Positions 18,158 through 26,388 of a DNA stretch of 37,761 nt are shown in pieces (position 1 is the stretch's first letter; each line of letters begins with the position of its first letter). Source of the DNA: Gammaproteobacteria bacterium (GTDB lineage Bacteria > Pseudomonadota > Gammaproteobacteria > Steroidobacterales > Steroidobacteraceae); assembly GCA_016707425.1 (NCBI GenBank), contig JADJHU010000016.1, positions 1 through 37,761 of the forward strand. Reading direction: 5' to 3'. Position numbers and translations under genes: made by a program. The notes beneath the pieces were generated by a model. It saw nothing but the letters and a program-made list of their open reading frames with translations, made no database searches and was not told the DNA's origin.

Positions 18158-18189
18158 AGTGTAAACTCCGCAGCCTGCCACGAAGTCAG
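18158..18189 (-). promoter_or_regulatory. MerR/CueR-type promoter of copA
   Basis: On the minus strand CTGACT (-35, 18184-18189) and TACACT (-10, 18158-18163) are separated by 20 bp. The spacer holds the dyad ACTCCG / CGAAGT (18165-18170 and 18181-18186, one mismatch). Overlong spacers with a central dyad are the mark of promoters twisted open by MerR-family activators such as CueR. Confidence 0.65.
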
Positions 18190-18272
18190 TGGGCCGGCAG
18201 GCGGGCCGCACCCGACCCGGTGATCCGGGGGGGGCCCTCGACCGTGCTGGCGCCCCTCGTGATCCGCGCGAT

Positions 18273-19652
18273 CTATGCACTCGTGAAGGGACGATCGCTG
18301 CGCGTCTCCTCGTAGAGCCGAGCGAGAAAGCTGCGGATCGCCGGCTCCGCGTCGGCGGTCGGCATCAGGCGCTGCTCGACGAGCACTCGCGCCATGTCCG
18401 CCACCGTGCGCTGACCGTCGATGAGTGCCAGCAGAAAGGCATGGATGCGCATCGAGGCCGCCCGAAGGCGGAACTCGGGCAGCGCCGGCACAGGGACGTG
18501 ACTCTGCAGGAGCCACTCGGGCAGCACACTGTGCTCCGCGACGGGCGCAGCCGCACTGGTGCGGCGCACGGCCCAGGCGAGCACCGTCTCGACACGTGCA
18601 TGCCGGCTCGCGGGAGAGCGCATGTAGGGCAGCTGCGCCTCGAGCGGCTGCGGGCGCTCGAAGCCGGTCTCGGCCACGATCTCGAGGGTTTCTTCCAGAC
18701 TGAAGCGCTGCGCCTGCGGGCCCTGGGAGAACGCGAGCGACCCGAAGTTCACCCAGCGGCCGCCCGGCGCGAGCAGTGCATTGAGACGCGCGGCGAGCAT
18801 GGGCAGGGCCTCGCTGACGATGTCGACGAACCACGGCGTGACGACCGTCTCGAAGCCACCTGGTGCAAAGGGAGTCCGCAGTGCATCGGCCGCGATCAGA
18901 AAGAAATTCCCGTCCACCGGATGGGAGGTGCACAGATTCCGCAGCCGCGCCTCATCTCCGGGCCCGCGCGGAGCGATCGGAAACTCGTACAGCTCCACGC
19001 TGCCGCCGCGCAGCACCTCGCGTGCCACGAACAGGAGCAGCGGGTTGAAATCCACGGCCACCGTGAGCGCCGCCCCGCAGCGTTCGTGCAGATCGCGCGC
19101 CAGGCGTCCGGCCCCCGCTCCCAGCACGAGCGTGCGACCGGGCGGCTCACGACCGAGTGCGCGTGCGAGGAGCGCGAAGGAGGCTTCGTTTTCCTCCTCA
19201 CCCCAGCTCCAGTCGCGGTGCAGATTTGCGTAGTAGCTCGTCAGTCCCTGCTCGAGCGGCAGGCGCGTGCGCAGCGCGAGCAGCGTCTCCTGGCGCGGCG
19301 CGGTGCCGGCGCTGCCCAGAGGCGCGAGCAGGATCTCCAGTCTCTTTGCCTGGTCGGCATAGGCTGCGCTCAGGCGCTCGAGCCGCTCCCGCGTGAGCGC
19401 CCGCAGCCCTGGCGCCTCGAGCTCGCCACGCAGCAGGTCCACCTCGCGTCCGAGCGCCCCGAGCAGGAGTGCGATGCGCTGCCGCCATTCGGCGAGCGTC
19501 GCCTGCGGTTCGGCGAACAACCAGGGAATCCCGCCGATCTCCGGAAATCCGCAGCTGCAGCCGCGGCAGATCCACCCGGCACGCCCCGACGCCAGTCCGC
19601 TGCGGCGGCAACGGGGGCATTGCAGCAGAGGCTCGAGGGCCGCTGAGCTCAA
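18273..19652 (-). CDS. zinc-ribbon SAM-dependent methyltransferase, N2227/carnosine N-methyltransferase-like
   Basis: 459-residue protein in three parts. The N-terminus (residues 11-48) is a zinc ribbon with paired cysteines (CPRCRRSG and CRGCSCGFPE), as in Trm112-like proteins. The middle is a Rossmann methyltransferase with TLVLGAGAGRLARDL and VAVDFNPLLL. The segment WVNFGSLAFSQGPQ, then FSLEETLEIVAETGFE, recalls the N2227 family that includes eukaryotic carnosine methyltransferase. The C-terminal ~90 residues look like a PqqD-type winged-helix domain (FLLALIDGQRTVADM). The start is TTG; no ATG is available near the N-terminus. The substrate is unknown. It is divergent from the bactofilin-like gene. 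Confidence 0.7.
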   Translation of the reverse strand: MSSAALEPLLQCPRCRRSGLASGRAGWICRGCSCGFPEIGGIPWLFAEPQATLAEWRQRIALLLGALGREVDLLRGELEAPGLRALTRERLERLSAAYADQAKRLEILLAPLGSAGTAPRQETLLALRTRLPLEQGLTSYYANLHRDWSWGEEENEASFALLARALGREPPGRTLVLGAGAGRLARDLHERCGAALTVAVDFNPLLLFVAREVLRGGSVELYEFPIAPRGPGDEARLRNLCTSHPVDGNFFLIAADALRTPFAPGGFETVVTPWFVDIVSEALPMLAARLNALLAPGGRWVNFGSLAFSQGPQAQRFSLEETLEIVAETGFERPQPLEAQLPYMRSPASRHARVETVLAWAVRRTSAAAPVAEHSVLPEWLLQSHVPVPALPEFRLRAASMRIHAFLLALIDGQRTVADMARVLVEQRLMPTADAEPAIRSFLARLYEETRSDRPFTSA

Positions 19653-19741
19653 TCGACAACCCGGTACAGCACACCCGGCGACATGCGGTTAGCGTCACAG
19701 AGATGGCCCACGCGGGCAATAGTCGCACAGTGTAAGCTTTG

Positions 19742-20896
19742 ATGATGGACGCCTGCTCCTGGCGACTGCCGGCCATCAGCCTGTGCCTCGCTCTCATGCT
19801 CGGCGGAACCCTGCTGCCGCACATTGCGCGGGCGGAGAACATTGCCAGCGTCCGGCTGGGTGAAGATCTGTTCGCAGCCGGCAGTGCCGTGTCGATCCGC
19901 GATCGGGTCAGCGGCGACGCCCTGCTCGCCGGCGGCACGGTCGACAGCAGGTCGGAAATCACGGGCGACGCAGCCGTGGCCGGGGGAGACGTCACCCTCG
20001 GCGGCCGCATCGGCGGGGACCTCTATGCCGCGGGCGGCCAGCTCACGATCGACGCGCAGATCGGGCACAACGCCCGGATCGCCGGCGGACGCGTGCAGAC
20101 CAGCGCCGATGCACGCATCGATGGAGGCGCGACCATCGGTGGCGGGACGCTGCGACTCAACGGCACTTTCGGACGCTATCTCAACGTGGCCGGTCGCAGC
20201 GTCACGCTCGGCAAACGCGTACTGGGTGACGTCCTCGTTCATGCCAGGGAGCTCAGACTCAAGCCCGGCACGCAGATCGAAGGCAGACTCACCTACCACA
20301 CACCGGGGCCGGTCACCCTTCCGGCCGACGCGACGGTTCGGGGTGGCATGTACCACGTGCCGACCGCCGGGACTGCCAGGAGCGGCGAGCTGGCGGGCAA
20401 CTGGCGCGGCGAGGGGCTCGGCTGGGTCTGGCTCATGGGGCTGTTTCTCGTCGGGCTCCTGATCGCCCTTGCACTGCCCGCCTTTGCCGCGCGCACGAGC
20501 GCCACAATCGCGGCGAATCCCTGGGCCGCCCTGGGGCTCGGGTTCGTTGCGCTCATCTGCATTCCCGCCACAGCGATCGTGCTGCTCATCACTATCGTCG
20601 GCATCCCGCTCGCACTCATGCTGATGATGCTGTATTTCGTAGCCCTGCTCGCCGGCTATGTGGTCGGTGCCCTCTTTCTCGCAGAACGCGCGCTGCTCCT
20701 TCTCGGCCGCAGCACTGCCTCGGGTATGGGACTGCAGGTGCTGGTCTTCGCCCTCGTGCTGGTGGCCCTGGCACTGGTCGCCTTCGTACCCCTGCTCGGC
20801 GGCCTCGTGCGCCTCGCGGTACTCCTGCTCGGACTCGGTGCCATTGCGCTCGCGGTCTTTCACACGCGCAAGAAGCCGGCGGAGACTGAACCATGA
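19742..20896 (+). CDS. bactofilin-like beta-helix protein with C-terminal membrane segments
   Basis: About 384 residues. A signal peptide (LCLALMLGGTLLPHIARA) is followed by about 170 residues of short repeats (GDALLAGGTV, GDAAVAGGDV, GDLYAAGGQL) of the bactofilin/polymer-forming beta-helix type. The last 160 residues hold several hydrophobic helices (from about residue 228). The repeat domain should lie outside the cytoplasmic membrane, unlike true cytoplasmic bactofilins. Two adjacent ATGs at 19742 and 19745 are possible starts. The stop overlaps the MOSC gene start (ATGA), so they are coupled. The function is unknown; a role in the envelope is a guess. Confidence 0.75.
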   Translation: MMDACSWRLPAISLCLALMLGGTLLPHIARAENIASVRLGEDLFAAGSAVSIRDRVSGDALLAGGTVDSRSEITGDAAVAGGDVTLGGRIGGDLYAAGGQLTIDAQIGHNARIAGGRVQTSADARIDGGATIGGGTLRLNGTFGRYLNVAGRSVTLGKRVLGDVLVHARELRLKPGTQIEGRLTYHTPGPVTLPADATVRGGMYHVPTAGTARSGELAGNWRGEGLGWVWLMGLFLVGLLIALALPAFAARTSATIAANPWAALGLGFVALICIPATAIVLLITIVGIPLALMLMMLYFVALLAGYVVGALFLAERALLLLGRSTASGMGLQVLVFALVLVALALVAFVPLLGGLVRLAVLLLGLGAIALAVFHTRKKPAETEP

Positions 20897-21579
20897 CGAG
20901 CCTGGGACCGGTCGCGCTCACCCACATCCTGGTCGGGCGAGCGCGCCCGTTCGGGCCGAATGGCGAACCCAGCGCCATCGACAAGCGTCACAGCACCGGT
21001 CCACTCTCCCTCACCGTCACGGGAGTCACGGGAGACGAACAGGGCGATCCGCGCAATCACGGCGGTCCGGAAAAGGCCGTTCACCACTACCCCAGCGAAC
21101 ACTACGCCGCGTGGCGATCGCACCTGCCCGTGCCCACCGCAGCACGACTCCGGATCGGCGCCTTCGGCGAGAATTTCGCGACCACGGGGCTCACCGAAGA
21201 AAACACCTGCATCGGGGATGTCTTCCGTCTCGGCAATGCGCGCATCCAGGTCTCGCAGGCGCGTCAGCCCTGCTGGAAGCTCAACGTACGCTTCGGTCAG
21301 GCCGACATGGCGCGCCTGGTGCAGGAACACGCCCGCACCGGCTGGTACTACCGCGTGCTGGAGCCTGGCGAAGTGGCGCCGGGCGACGAGCTCCGCCTGC
21401 TGGACCGTCCCTCTCCTGACTGGCCGCTCAGGCGTCTCCTGCATCATCTCTACGTCGATCCGCTGAATACCGAGGGTCTGGCGGGCCTCGTCGCCCTCGA
21501 GACCCTCGCCGACTCCTGGCGGGAGCTGGCACTAGGCTGCGTTACACCGCAATACCCAGGATCACGCTCGACGCTTTGA
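20893..21579 (+). CDS. MOSC domain protein (YiiM-like)
   Basis: 228-residue protein with the MOSC signature GDPRNHGGPEKAVHHYPSEH, a conserved Cys in QARQPCWKL and the YiiM-type order of motifs (FGENFATTGLTEENTCIGD). MOSC domains bind or transfer sulfur around the molybdenum cofactor; E. coli YiiM and YcbX act in reduction of N-hydroxylated compounds such as 6-hydroxylaminopurine. The start lies within the stop of the bactofilin-like gene. The 3' end overlaps the 3' end of convergent modE by 38 bases. The molybdenum link to the operon downstream is suggestive but not proof of joint function. Confidence 0.88.
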   Translation: MTSLGPVALTHILVGRARPFGPNGEPSAIDKRHSTGPLSLTVTGVTGDEQGDPRNHGGPEKAVHHYPSEHYAAWRSHLPVPTAARLRIGAFGENFATTGLTEENTCIGDVFRLGNARIQVSQARQPCWKLNVRFGQADMARLVQEHARTGWYYRVLEPGEVAPGDELRLLDRPSPDWPLRRLLHHLYVDPLNTEGLAGLVALETLADSWRELALGCVTPQYPGSRSTL

Positions 21580-22375
21580 AAATCGCGGTCGCCGGTGCGC
21601 CGACCGCGAGCCCGAGCGCCTCGCTGCTGTCGTGGGTGACGATGGCGGCCACCGAACCACCGCCCGGCAGCTCGATGACCACCTCGGTATTGACCGCACC
21701 CGGCAGCAGCCGCGTGATCGTGCCTGCCAGGCGGTTGCGGGCGGAAAAGCGCGCGCCGGCATCGTTCGTCACAACGACGATCGACGACGCCTTGACGAGC
21801 GCAAAGGCCTCCGCCCCGACCCGCAGCCCGAGACCCTCCGTGCTTTCGTGAGTAATGGTGGCCACGAGCCGCTGCCCGCCGGCAACCTCGAGCTCGACCT
21901 CGTCGTTGACTGCTCCACGCCGGACATCCACTACGTTGCCGAAAAACTGGTTGCGCGCGCTGGTTCGCATGGCGAGCCTCCTCACGAGCACGATGTCGTC
22001 GGTGATGCCCTCGGCCTCATGCCCGAGCTGCTCGATGAAGCGATGGTGCTCACGCTCGATGATCCGGAAATTCTCCACCAGCCTCTGGCCGCGGACCGTC
22101 AGGCGGGTCCCGCCGCCACCCTTCCCGCCAGTCATCCGTTCGACCAGCGGCTCGCCGGCCAGGCTGTTCATGCCATCGATGGCATCCCAGGCAGCCTTGT
22201 AGCTCATTCCCATGGCCCGGGCGGCGCCCGTGATCGAGCCGCACTCCGCGATTCTCGCCAGCAGCCCGATGCGGCCCGGACCGCCGAGGTTTTTGCCGCC
22301 CACCGTCATCCAGAGTGACCCATGCAGCTCGATGGATCGCCCCTTCGGCTTTGCTGCGCGACGTGCCTTCCCCAT
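21542..22375 (-). CDS. modE: molybdate-dependent transcriptional regulator ModE
   Basis: About 277 residues. The N-terminal LysR-like winged helix (GLLARIAECGSITGAARAMG, MSYKAAWDAIDGMN) is followed by two Mop/TOBE domains (RNQFFGNVVDVRRGAVNDEV and RNRLAGTITRLLPGAVNTEV) that bind molybdate or tungstate. ModE with molybdate represses uptake genes and activates some molybdoenzyme genes. The ATG at 22375 lies 8 bp past the methyltransferase stop; a GTG at 22399 is possible and neither has a clear ribosome site. It is the last gene of the operon, and matching operators lie before the first gene (26313, 26389), so feedback control is likely. Confidence 0.92.
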   Translation of the reverse strand: MGKARRAAKPKGRSIELHGSLWMTVGGKNLGGPGRIGLLARIAECGSITGAARAMGMSYKAAWDAIDGMNSLAGEPLVERMTGGKGGGGTRLTVRGQRLVENFRIIEREHHRFIEQLGHEAEGITDDIVLVRRLAMRTSARNQFFGNVVDVRRGAVNDEVELEVAGGQRLVATITHESTEGLGLRVGAEAFALVKASSIVVVTNDAGARFSARNRLAGTITRLLPGAVNTEVVIELPGGGSVAAIVTHDSSEALGLAVGAPATAIFKASSVILGIAV

Positions 22376-22383
22376 GTGCAGCG

Positions 22384-23178
22384 TCAGGCTTTTTCCCACG
22401 AGATGAACGCCCAGCGCATCGGGCCACCGGTCTCGCCGGCGCCCGGCCGCGCGCGTTCGTGCCAGGCGCGCAGGCGCGCGAGCTCATCTGACGTGAGCTC
22501 ACCGAGTGACCAGGCGATGCGGCGCGCGAGCTCGTCGAAGTCAGCCGCCGGCGCGCGGCGCTGTTCGGTCTCGATGTAATCGAGTCGCGGGTGGATGCCC
22601 ATGTCGTGAAGGATATTCACGACGTAGATGTAGTCCGGCGGTGGGAGGAGCCTTCGACCCAGCGCCTCGATCGCTCCCGGGTCGAAGGGCCAGTCACCGA
22701 CCCGATGGGTGAGATAAACACGCCGACGCGCCCTCGCATGAAGCTTCGCGAGCGCTGCCGCCATGTCCGGCACATTGGTGGAACGCGAGGCAACCACGAT
22801 GTCGCAGACGGGGACATCCGACCAGTCGTCCTCCCAGGCCCGGTGCAGCGCCCCGACGTTCGTGAGCCCACGCTCGGCGGCGCCGCTACGGAGCGCCTCG
22901 AGCATCGCGCGGCTGTAGTCGAGACCATAGACACGCTCGAGCCGGGAGGCCAGCGGCAAGCAGATCGTCCCCGGGCCGCAGCCCACGTCGAGCAGCGTCG
23001 CAGCGCCGTCGAGATCCATGCGGGCGATGAACGCCTCGGCATAGCGGCTCTGCCGCCAGCGGCCCTGCATCTCGGGGGCGCGCGCATCCCACGCGCTCGC
23101 GGGCTTGCCGGTGCGCGACACCGCGCGTGCATGCTCGCGATACAGACCGCCGAAATCGATGTCGGCGATGGTCGTCAT
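22384..23178 (-). CDS. class I SAM-dependent methyltransferase in molybdenum operon
   Basis: 264-residue methyltransferase with the SAM motif LLDVGCGPGTICLPLASR, then VYGLDYSRAMLEAL, and a post-I acidic segment. I see no domain giving the substrate. It sits between the DUF2478 gene (7-bp gap) and modE (8-bp gap), so it belongs to the same transcript as a TonB receptor. That setting suggests a role in making or processing a metal-binding small molecule or in molybdenum metabolism, but this is inference only. The ATG at 23178 starts MTTIADIDFGGLYREH; upstream extension in the same frame overlaps DUF2478 and is not likely. Confidence 0.8.
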   Translation of the reverse strand: MTTIADIDFGGLYREHARAVSRTGKPASAWDARAPEMQGRWRQSRYAEAFIARMDLDGAATLLDVGCGPGTICLPLASRLERVYGLDYSRAMLEALRSGAAERGLTNVGALHRAWEDDWSDVPVCDIVVASRSTNVPDMAAALAKLHARARRRVYLTHRVGDWPFDPGAIEALGRRLLPPPDYIYVVNILHDMGIHPRLDYIETEQRRAPAADFDELARRIAWSLGELTSDELARLRAWHERARPGAGETGGPMRWAFISWEKA

Positions 23179-23185
23179 CGCCGTA

Positions 23186-23710
23186 CTATCTCTCTGCCCG
23201 TCCGAGGACCGCAGACCAGCTCCGCAGTGATTCGAGGTCGGGCGGAAGCTCCGTGGCAGCGCCACCCGTGAAGCGCCTCCAGCTCTCGAGGAAGCGCGTG
23301 CCGACTGCGGTCAGCAGCGGGACACCCTCGCTCATCAGCTCAAGCATCTCGGCGGAAAAACCGCTGCCTCCCGCCTCGAGCTCGCCAAAACGGCTAACGA
23401 TGACGAGATCCGCACGCTCGGCGAGCGCACGTCGCAGCACGGCACTCGCGGCAGTCAGCACGCCCGGATCGACACAGCTCGACCCCGAGCCGGCGCCGAG
23501 CTTCTGCGAGATGTCGAAGCGCCCGCCGCTCTCGAGGTCCGTGAGCATCATTCGACGCGTGCCGCCCGCGCCATCGCGCGTCTCCTGCTGCACGAGACCC
23601 CGCACCCGCAGACCGTGCTCGCCCAGCTCCCGCGCGAGCGCAATCATCGGGCCGTCGGCGGCACCGCGCACCGTGTACACGATGGCAGCAATGGGCAGTG
23701 TCTGGATCAT
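23186..23710 (-). CDS. DUF2478 family protein (NTPase-like), molybdenum-associated
   Basis: 174 residues. It starts with a hydrophobic strand (IAAIVYTVRG) where a P-loop might be expected, and has a THEP1-like core with ADLVIVSRFGELEAGGSGF and a C-terminal LPPDLESLRSW. It resembles the DUF2478 family, whose members I recall near molybdate-transport genes; no activity is established. The glycine-rich SQKLGAGSGSSCVDPG segment may bind a ligand. The ATG at 23710 has TGAGGA just upstream. It is separated by 4 bp from the oxidoreductase stop and by 7 bp from the methyltransferase start. Confidence 0.75.
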   Translation of the reverse strand: MIQTLPIAAIVYTVRGAADGPMIALARELGEHGLRVRGLVQQETRDGAGGTRRMMLTDLESGGRFDISQKLGAGSGSSCVDPGVLTAASAVLRRALAERADLVIVSRFGELEAGGSGFSAEMLELMSEGVPLLTAVGTRFLESWRRFTGGAATELPPDLESLRSWSAVLGRAER

Positions 23711-23714
23711 GTCC

Positions 23715-24259
23715 TCAATCGGCGATCTTCCTGACCTCGATTCCCTGCAGCCACTTCACGTGCCGCGGACCGGTGCGCAGGTCCTTCGCCGAGATCAGGG
23801 CGATGCGGCCCTCGTCGTCGGCGAGCGGCATGCCGTCCTTCTCGAAGAACACGAGTACCCCCTCGCCCACCGGCGAGTTGAAGAGCTCGCTCCAGGAGAA
23901 CACAGCCTTGTAGCCATCGCTCGCCGTGGCAACCACGACCATCTTCTTGACGTCGTTGTGGTTCTGCGAGAGACGACCACGGCCTTCTCCAGCACATCGA
24001 GCAGGCGCACACCCTTGAGGTGCTCGAGCTTGCCGACCTCGGCACCGGTCTGACAGACCAATGGTACTTCACTGAGCTGCTGCGGCGGGAACTTCCGAAG
24101 ATCCTCCACGCTGAGCGTGAGCACGTGCTCGACGGCACCCGAGACGGTGAAACGCCCGGTCACGTATTTCGAAGGATCGGCCACCGTCCCGGCGGCAGGC
24201 ACCTGGCGGCACAGCACCAGCGCAGCGAGGACGAGAATGCTTCGGCAGCTACGGTTCAT
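23715..24259 (-). pseudogene. small periplasmic molybdopterin-dependent oxidoreductase, frameshifted
   Basis: Two frames together encode a protein of about 180 residues with a signal peptide (MNRSCRSILVLAALVLC...A). It has the sulfite-oxidase-fold pattern, including the putative molybdenum-ligand Cys in VPLVCQTGAEVG and LKGVRLLDVLEKA. The frame breaks near 23966-23973, at a GAGAGA tract, and the second frame continues as QNHNDVKKMVVVATASDGYK to the end (FVRKIAD-like tail EVRKIAD). Two extra bases, or one missing, explain the break. Either this gene is inactive or the tract is a sequence error. It sits 22 bp after the TonB receptor and 4 bp before DUF2478. Confidence 0.8.
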
Positions 24260-24281
24260 CGGACACCTCTCGATCGGTCGG

Positions 24282-26297
24282 TCAGAATTGATAACTCGCA
24301 TTGGCAAGCCAGGTCCGCCCGGGACTCGGGAAGCCTTCGGCCAGCGCGTAGTTGCGGTCGGTCAGGTTGCGCACACCCGCCTCGATGGCCAGCTGCCTCG
24401 GCCTCCAGACCGCCTTGAGATCGAGTGTCGTGAAGCCGGAGAGCCGGGTCGTATTCGACGCCCAGCGGCTGCTGTCATGCTCGGCGAAGGCGACGACTTC
24501 GATCTGCCGCATGGGGCGCAGCAGTGCATGAGCCGTGAGCTTGTGTCGCGGCACGTCCGTGAGTCGCACGCCAGGATCGCTCCGGTTCTCGAGATCGGTG
24601 AACGTGTAGTTGCCGCCAAGCTCGAGTCGGGCGCTGAGCTCGCCCTGCAGGCCGAGTTCGAGGCCCGATGCGCACACCTCGCCCACGTTGCGCATCTGCG
24701 AGAGGTTCCCCGCAACGTTCGCGACGGCCTGAATGCGGTCCGTGATCTCGCTGCGGAAGACGGCAGCCTCGGCCTGGAACCCCTGCATGATCCGGGCCCG
24801 ATAGCCGATTTCGTAACTCAGCGACTGCTCGGGACGCAGACCGGGATTTTCGATGAACGTGCCGAGCCTCTGCGAGTAGCGGTCCTTGAGCGTCGGCAGC
24901 CGGCTCTTGCGCGCGACGGTCACATACAGCCGGGCGCTTGCGGGCGGATCGTAGTAGAGCCCGGCCTGCGCATCGGTCGCAGTCTGCTCGTGAGGCAGTG
25001 AATACGCGTTGCCCCGGCTGAAGACGGACTGCGGCCGCAGTGCATGGTGCGATAGCCCGATGGACAGTGCCAGCCGCGACGCGAGCTGGATCATGTCCTC
25101 GGCGCTCACGGACAGCGCCTCGTCATCGAAGTGTGCATTCAGCGCCCCGGCCGCATCGAGCTCCCGGTGCCCGTCAGACCGGTAATGCGCAATGAGGCGC
25201 AGCGCGTGCCGCGAGAAGCGCGTCGACTCCAGTTCGAGCGAACCGCCACTCGTGCGGTCGTGGTAGATGCTGCGACCCGTGCTGACGCTGCCCCGTCCAC
25301 TCGCCCTCAGCGTCGTGTAGGTGCCGTCCGTGTAACTGTCGACCTCGTTGTCATAGCGGTCGTGGTACATCCTGAACGCGAGCATCTCGGCATCGCCGAG
25401 CACCGTGCGGGAAAGGAAATACGCCCCCTCCTTGTCCCAGTACGGCCACTGCCAGTAGCGAGCCAGCGCCGGAATCGTGGAGGGCGGCTGCCCCTTCTCA
25501 CCCTCCTGCCGATAGCCGCCGAGAACATACTCATCGGTGGCATTCGGCGTGAGTCCGAGCTTGACAGAGAGTCTGCTGTCCCTGCGGTAGGCATTGTTGC
25601 GCGCTCCGCCCGCCTGGGTCGGCGTCGAGACGAAGTCCGACGAAAGCGGAAATTCATCGCTCTCCGCCCAGGCCGCACCAGTCTGCAGATACCAGGAGCC
25701 CTGGTTCGTGCCGAGGTTCGCCGAGGTCCGGCGTTCTCCGCCCGACCCGGCCCCCGCGCGAACATCCGCCTCGAAAGCCCGCGTCGGCCTGCGCGACACG
25801 AGGTTGATCGCTCCGCCGAGCGCATTCGGCCCGTAGGCCACCGAGCTGTAACCCTTGGCCACCTGGATGGCGGCGAGATCAGCCGTACTGAAGCGGCCAT
25901 AATCCACGTAGCCATCGTAGGGCACGTAGACCGGGATGCCGTCGATGAACAGCGGCACCTCCCGGGAGTCGAAGCCGCGCACTGCGATCGTCCGCTCGTT
26001 GCGCGAGTTCGTCGAGAGCGTGACACCGGAGAGCAGGTTCAGCGCTTCGCCGACGTCGTCGCGGTTGAAGCGCTCCATCTCCCTGCGGCGGACTGACGAA
26101 GCGACCTGATCGCTGCCCGTGTCGGCAGGTGCCCCGCGCTGTCCCACGATCAGAACCGTGCCCAGATCGAACGGCACCGCCTCGGCCACGGCCTCCGTTC
26201 CGGTGGCAAGGCAAAGACTCACCGCCACAGACATGGCCGGCAGCCACCTACGGTGAATCCCCCCTCCGACGACGCCCGCGCATGACCCTGCCATCAT
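24282..26297 (-). CDS. TonB-dependent outer-membrane receptor, probably for molybdenum uptake
   Basis: 671 residues. A signal peptide (MSVAVSLCLATGTEAVAEA region) is followed by a plug domain (ALNLLSGVTLSTNSRNERTI, PLFIDGIPVYVPYDGY, VAYGPNALGGAINLVSRRP) and a beta barrel ending in the outer-membrane Phe (LANASYQF). TonB receptors import scarce metal chelates, cobalamin or sugars using TonB energy. The substrate is inferred to be molybdate/tungstate or a molybdenum chelate, because the downstream genes include modE and a molybdopterin protein and two ModE-type operators lie upstream. The first of two adjacent ATGs has GGGAGCGGG before it. No TonB/ExbBD or ABC transporter is in the window. Confidence 0.88.
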   Translation of the reverse strand: MMAGSCAGVVGGGIHRRWLPAMSVAVSLCLATGTEAVAEAVPFDLGTVLIVGQRGAPADTGSDQVASSVRRREMERFNRDDVGEALNLLSGVTLSTNSRNERTIAVRGFDSREVPLFIDGIPVYVPYDGYVDYGRFSTADLAAIQVAKGYSSVAYGPNALGGAINLVSRRPTRAFEADVRAGAGSGGERRTSANLGTNQGSWYLQTGAAWAESDEFPLSSDFVSTPTQAGGARNNAYRRDSRLSVKLGLTPNATDEYVLGGYRQEGEKGQPPSTIPALARYWQWPYWDKEGAYFLSRTVLGDAEMLAFRMYHDRYDNEVDSYTDGTYTTLRASGRGSVSTGRSIYHDRTSGGSLELESTRFSRHALRLIAHYRSDGHRELDAAGALNAHFDDEALSVSAEDMIQLASRLALSIGLSHHALRPQSVFSRGNAYSLPHEQTATDAQAGLYYDPPASARLYVTVARKSRLPTLKDRYSQRLGTFIENPGLRPEQSLSYEIGYRARIMQGFQAEAAVFRSEITDRIQAVANVAGNLSQMRNVGEVCASGLELGLQGELSARLELGGNYTFTDLENRSDPGVRLTDVPRHKLTAHALLRPMRQIEVVAFAEHDSSRWASNTTRLSGFTTLDLKAVWRPRQLAIEAGVRNLTDRNYALAEGFPSPGRTWLANASYQF

Positions 26298-26312
26298 CGT
26301 CCCGCTCCCGGA

Positions 26313-26340
26313 TTCGATATATTAATTCGTATATAACGCA
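26313..26340 (-). promoter_or_regulatory. ModE-type operator, proximal, before the TonB receptor gene
   Basis: On the plus strand CG-A-TATATT, six bases, then TATATAACG, against the E. coli ModE consensus ATCGNTATATA-N6-TATATAACGAT. The left arm differs at one base and the right arm core is exact. It lies 16 bp before the receptor start, where binding would block transcription. Confidence 0.75.
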
Positions 26341-26388
26341 AGCCAAAAAAGACGGCCCGTCAGCCGGACCCGCCGAGGCCTCCGATGA

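Noticed and set aside
15984..18164. 726-codon plus-strand open frame opposite copA
   Set aside because: Low-complexity charged translation without motifs; copA on the other strand is complete.
19649..20863. 404-codon minus-strand frame opposite the bactofilin-like gene
   Set aside because: The translation is charged low complexity, while the plus strand has a signal peptide, repeats and membrane helices.
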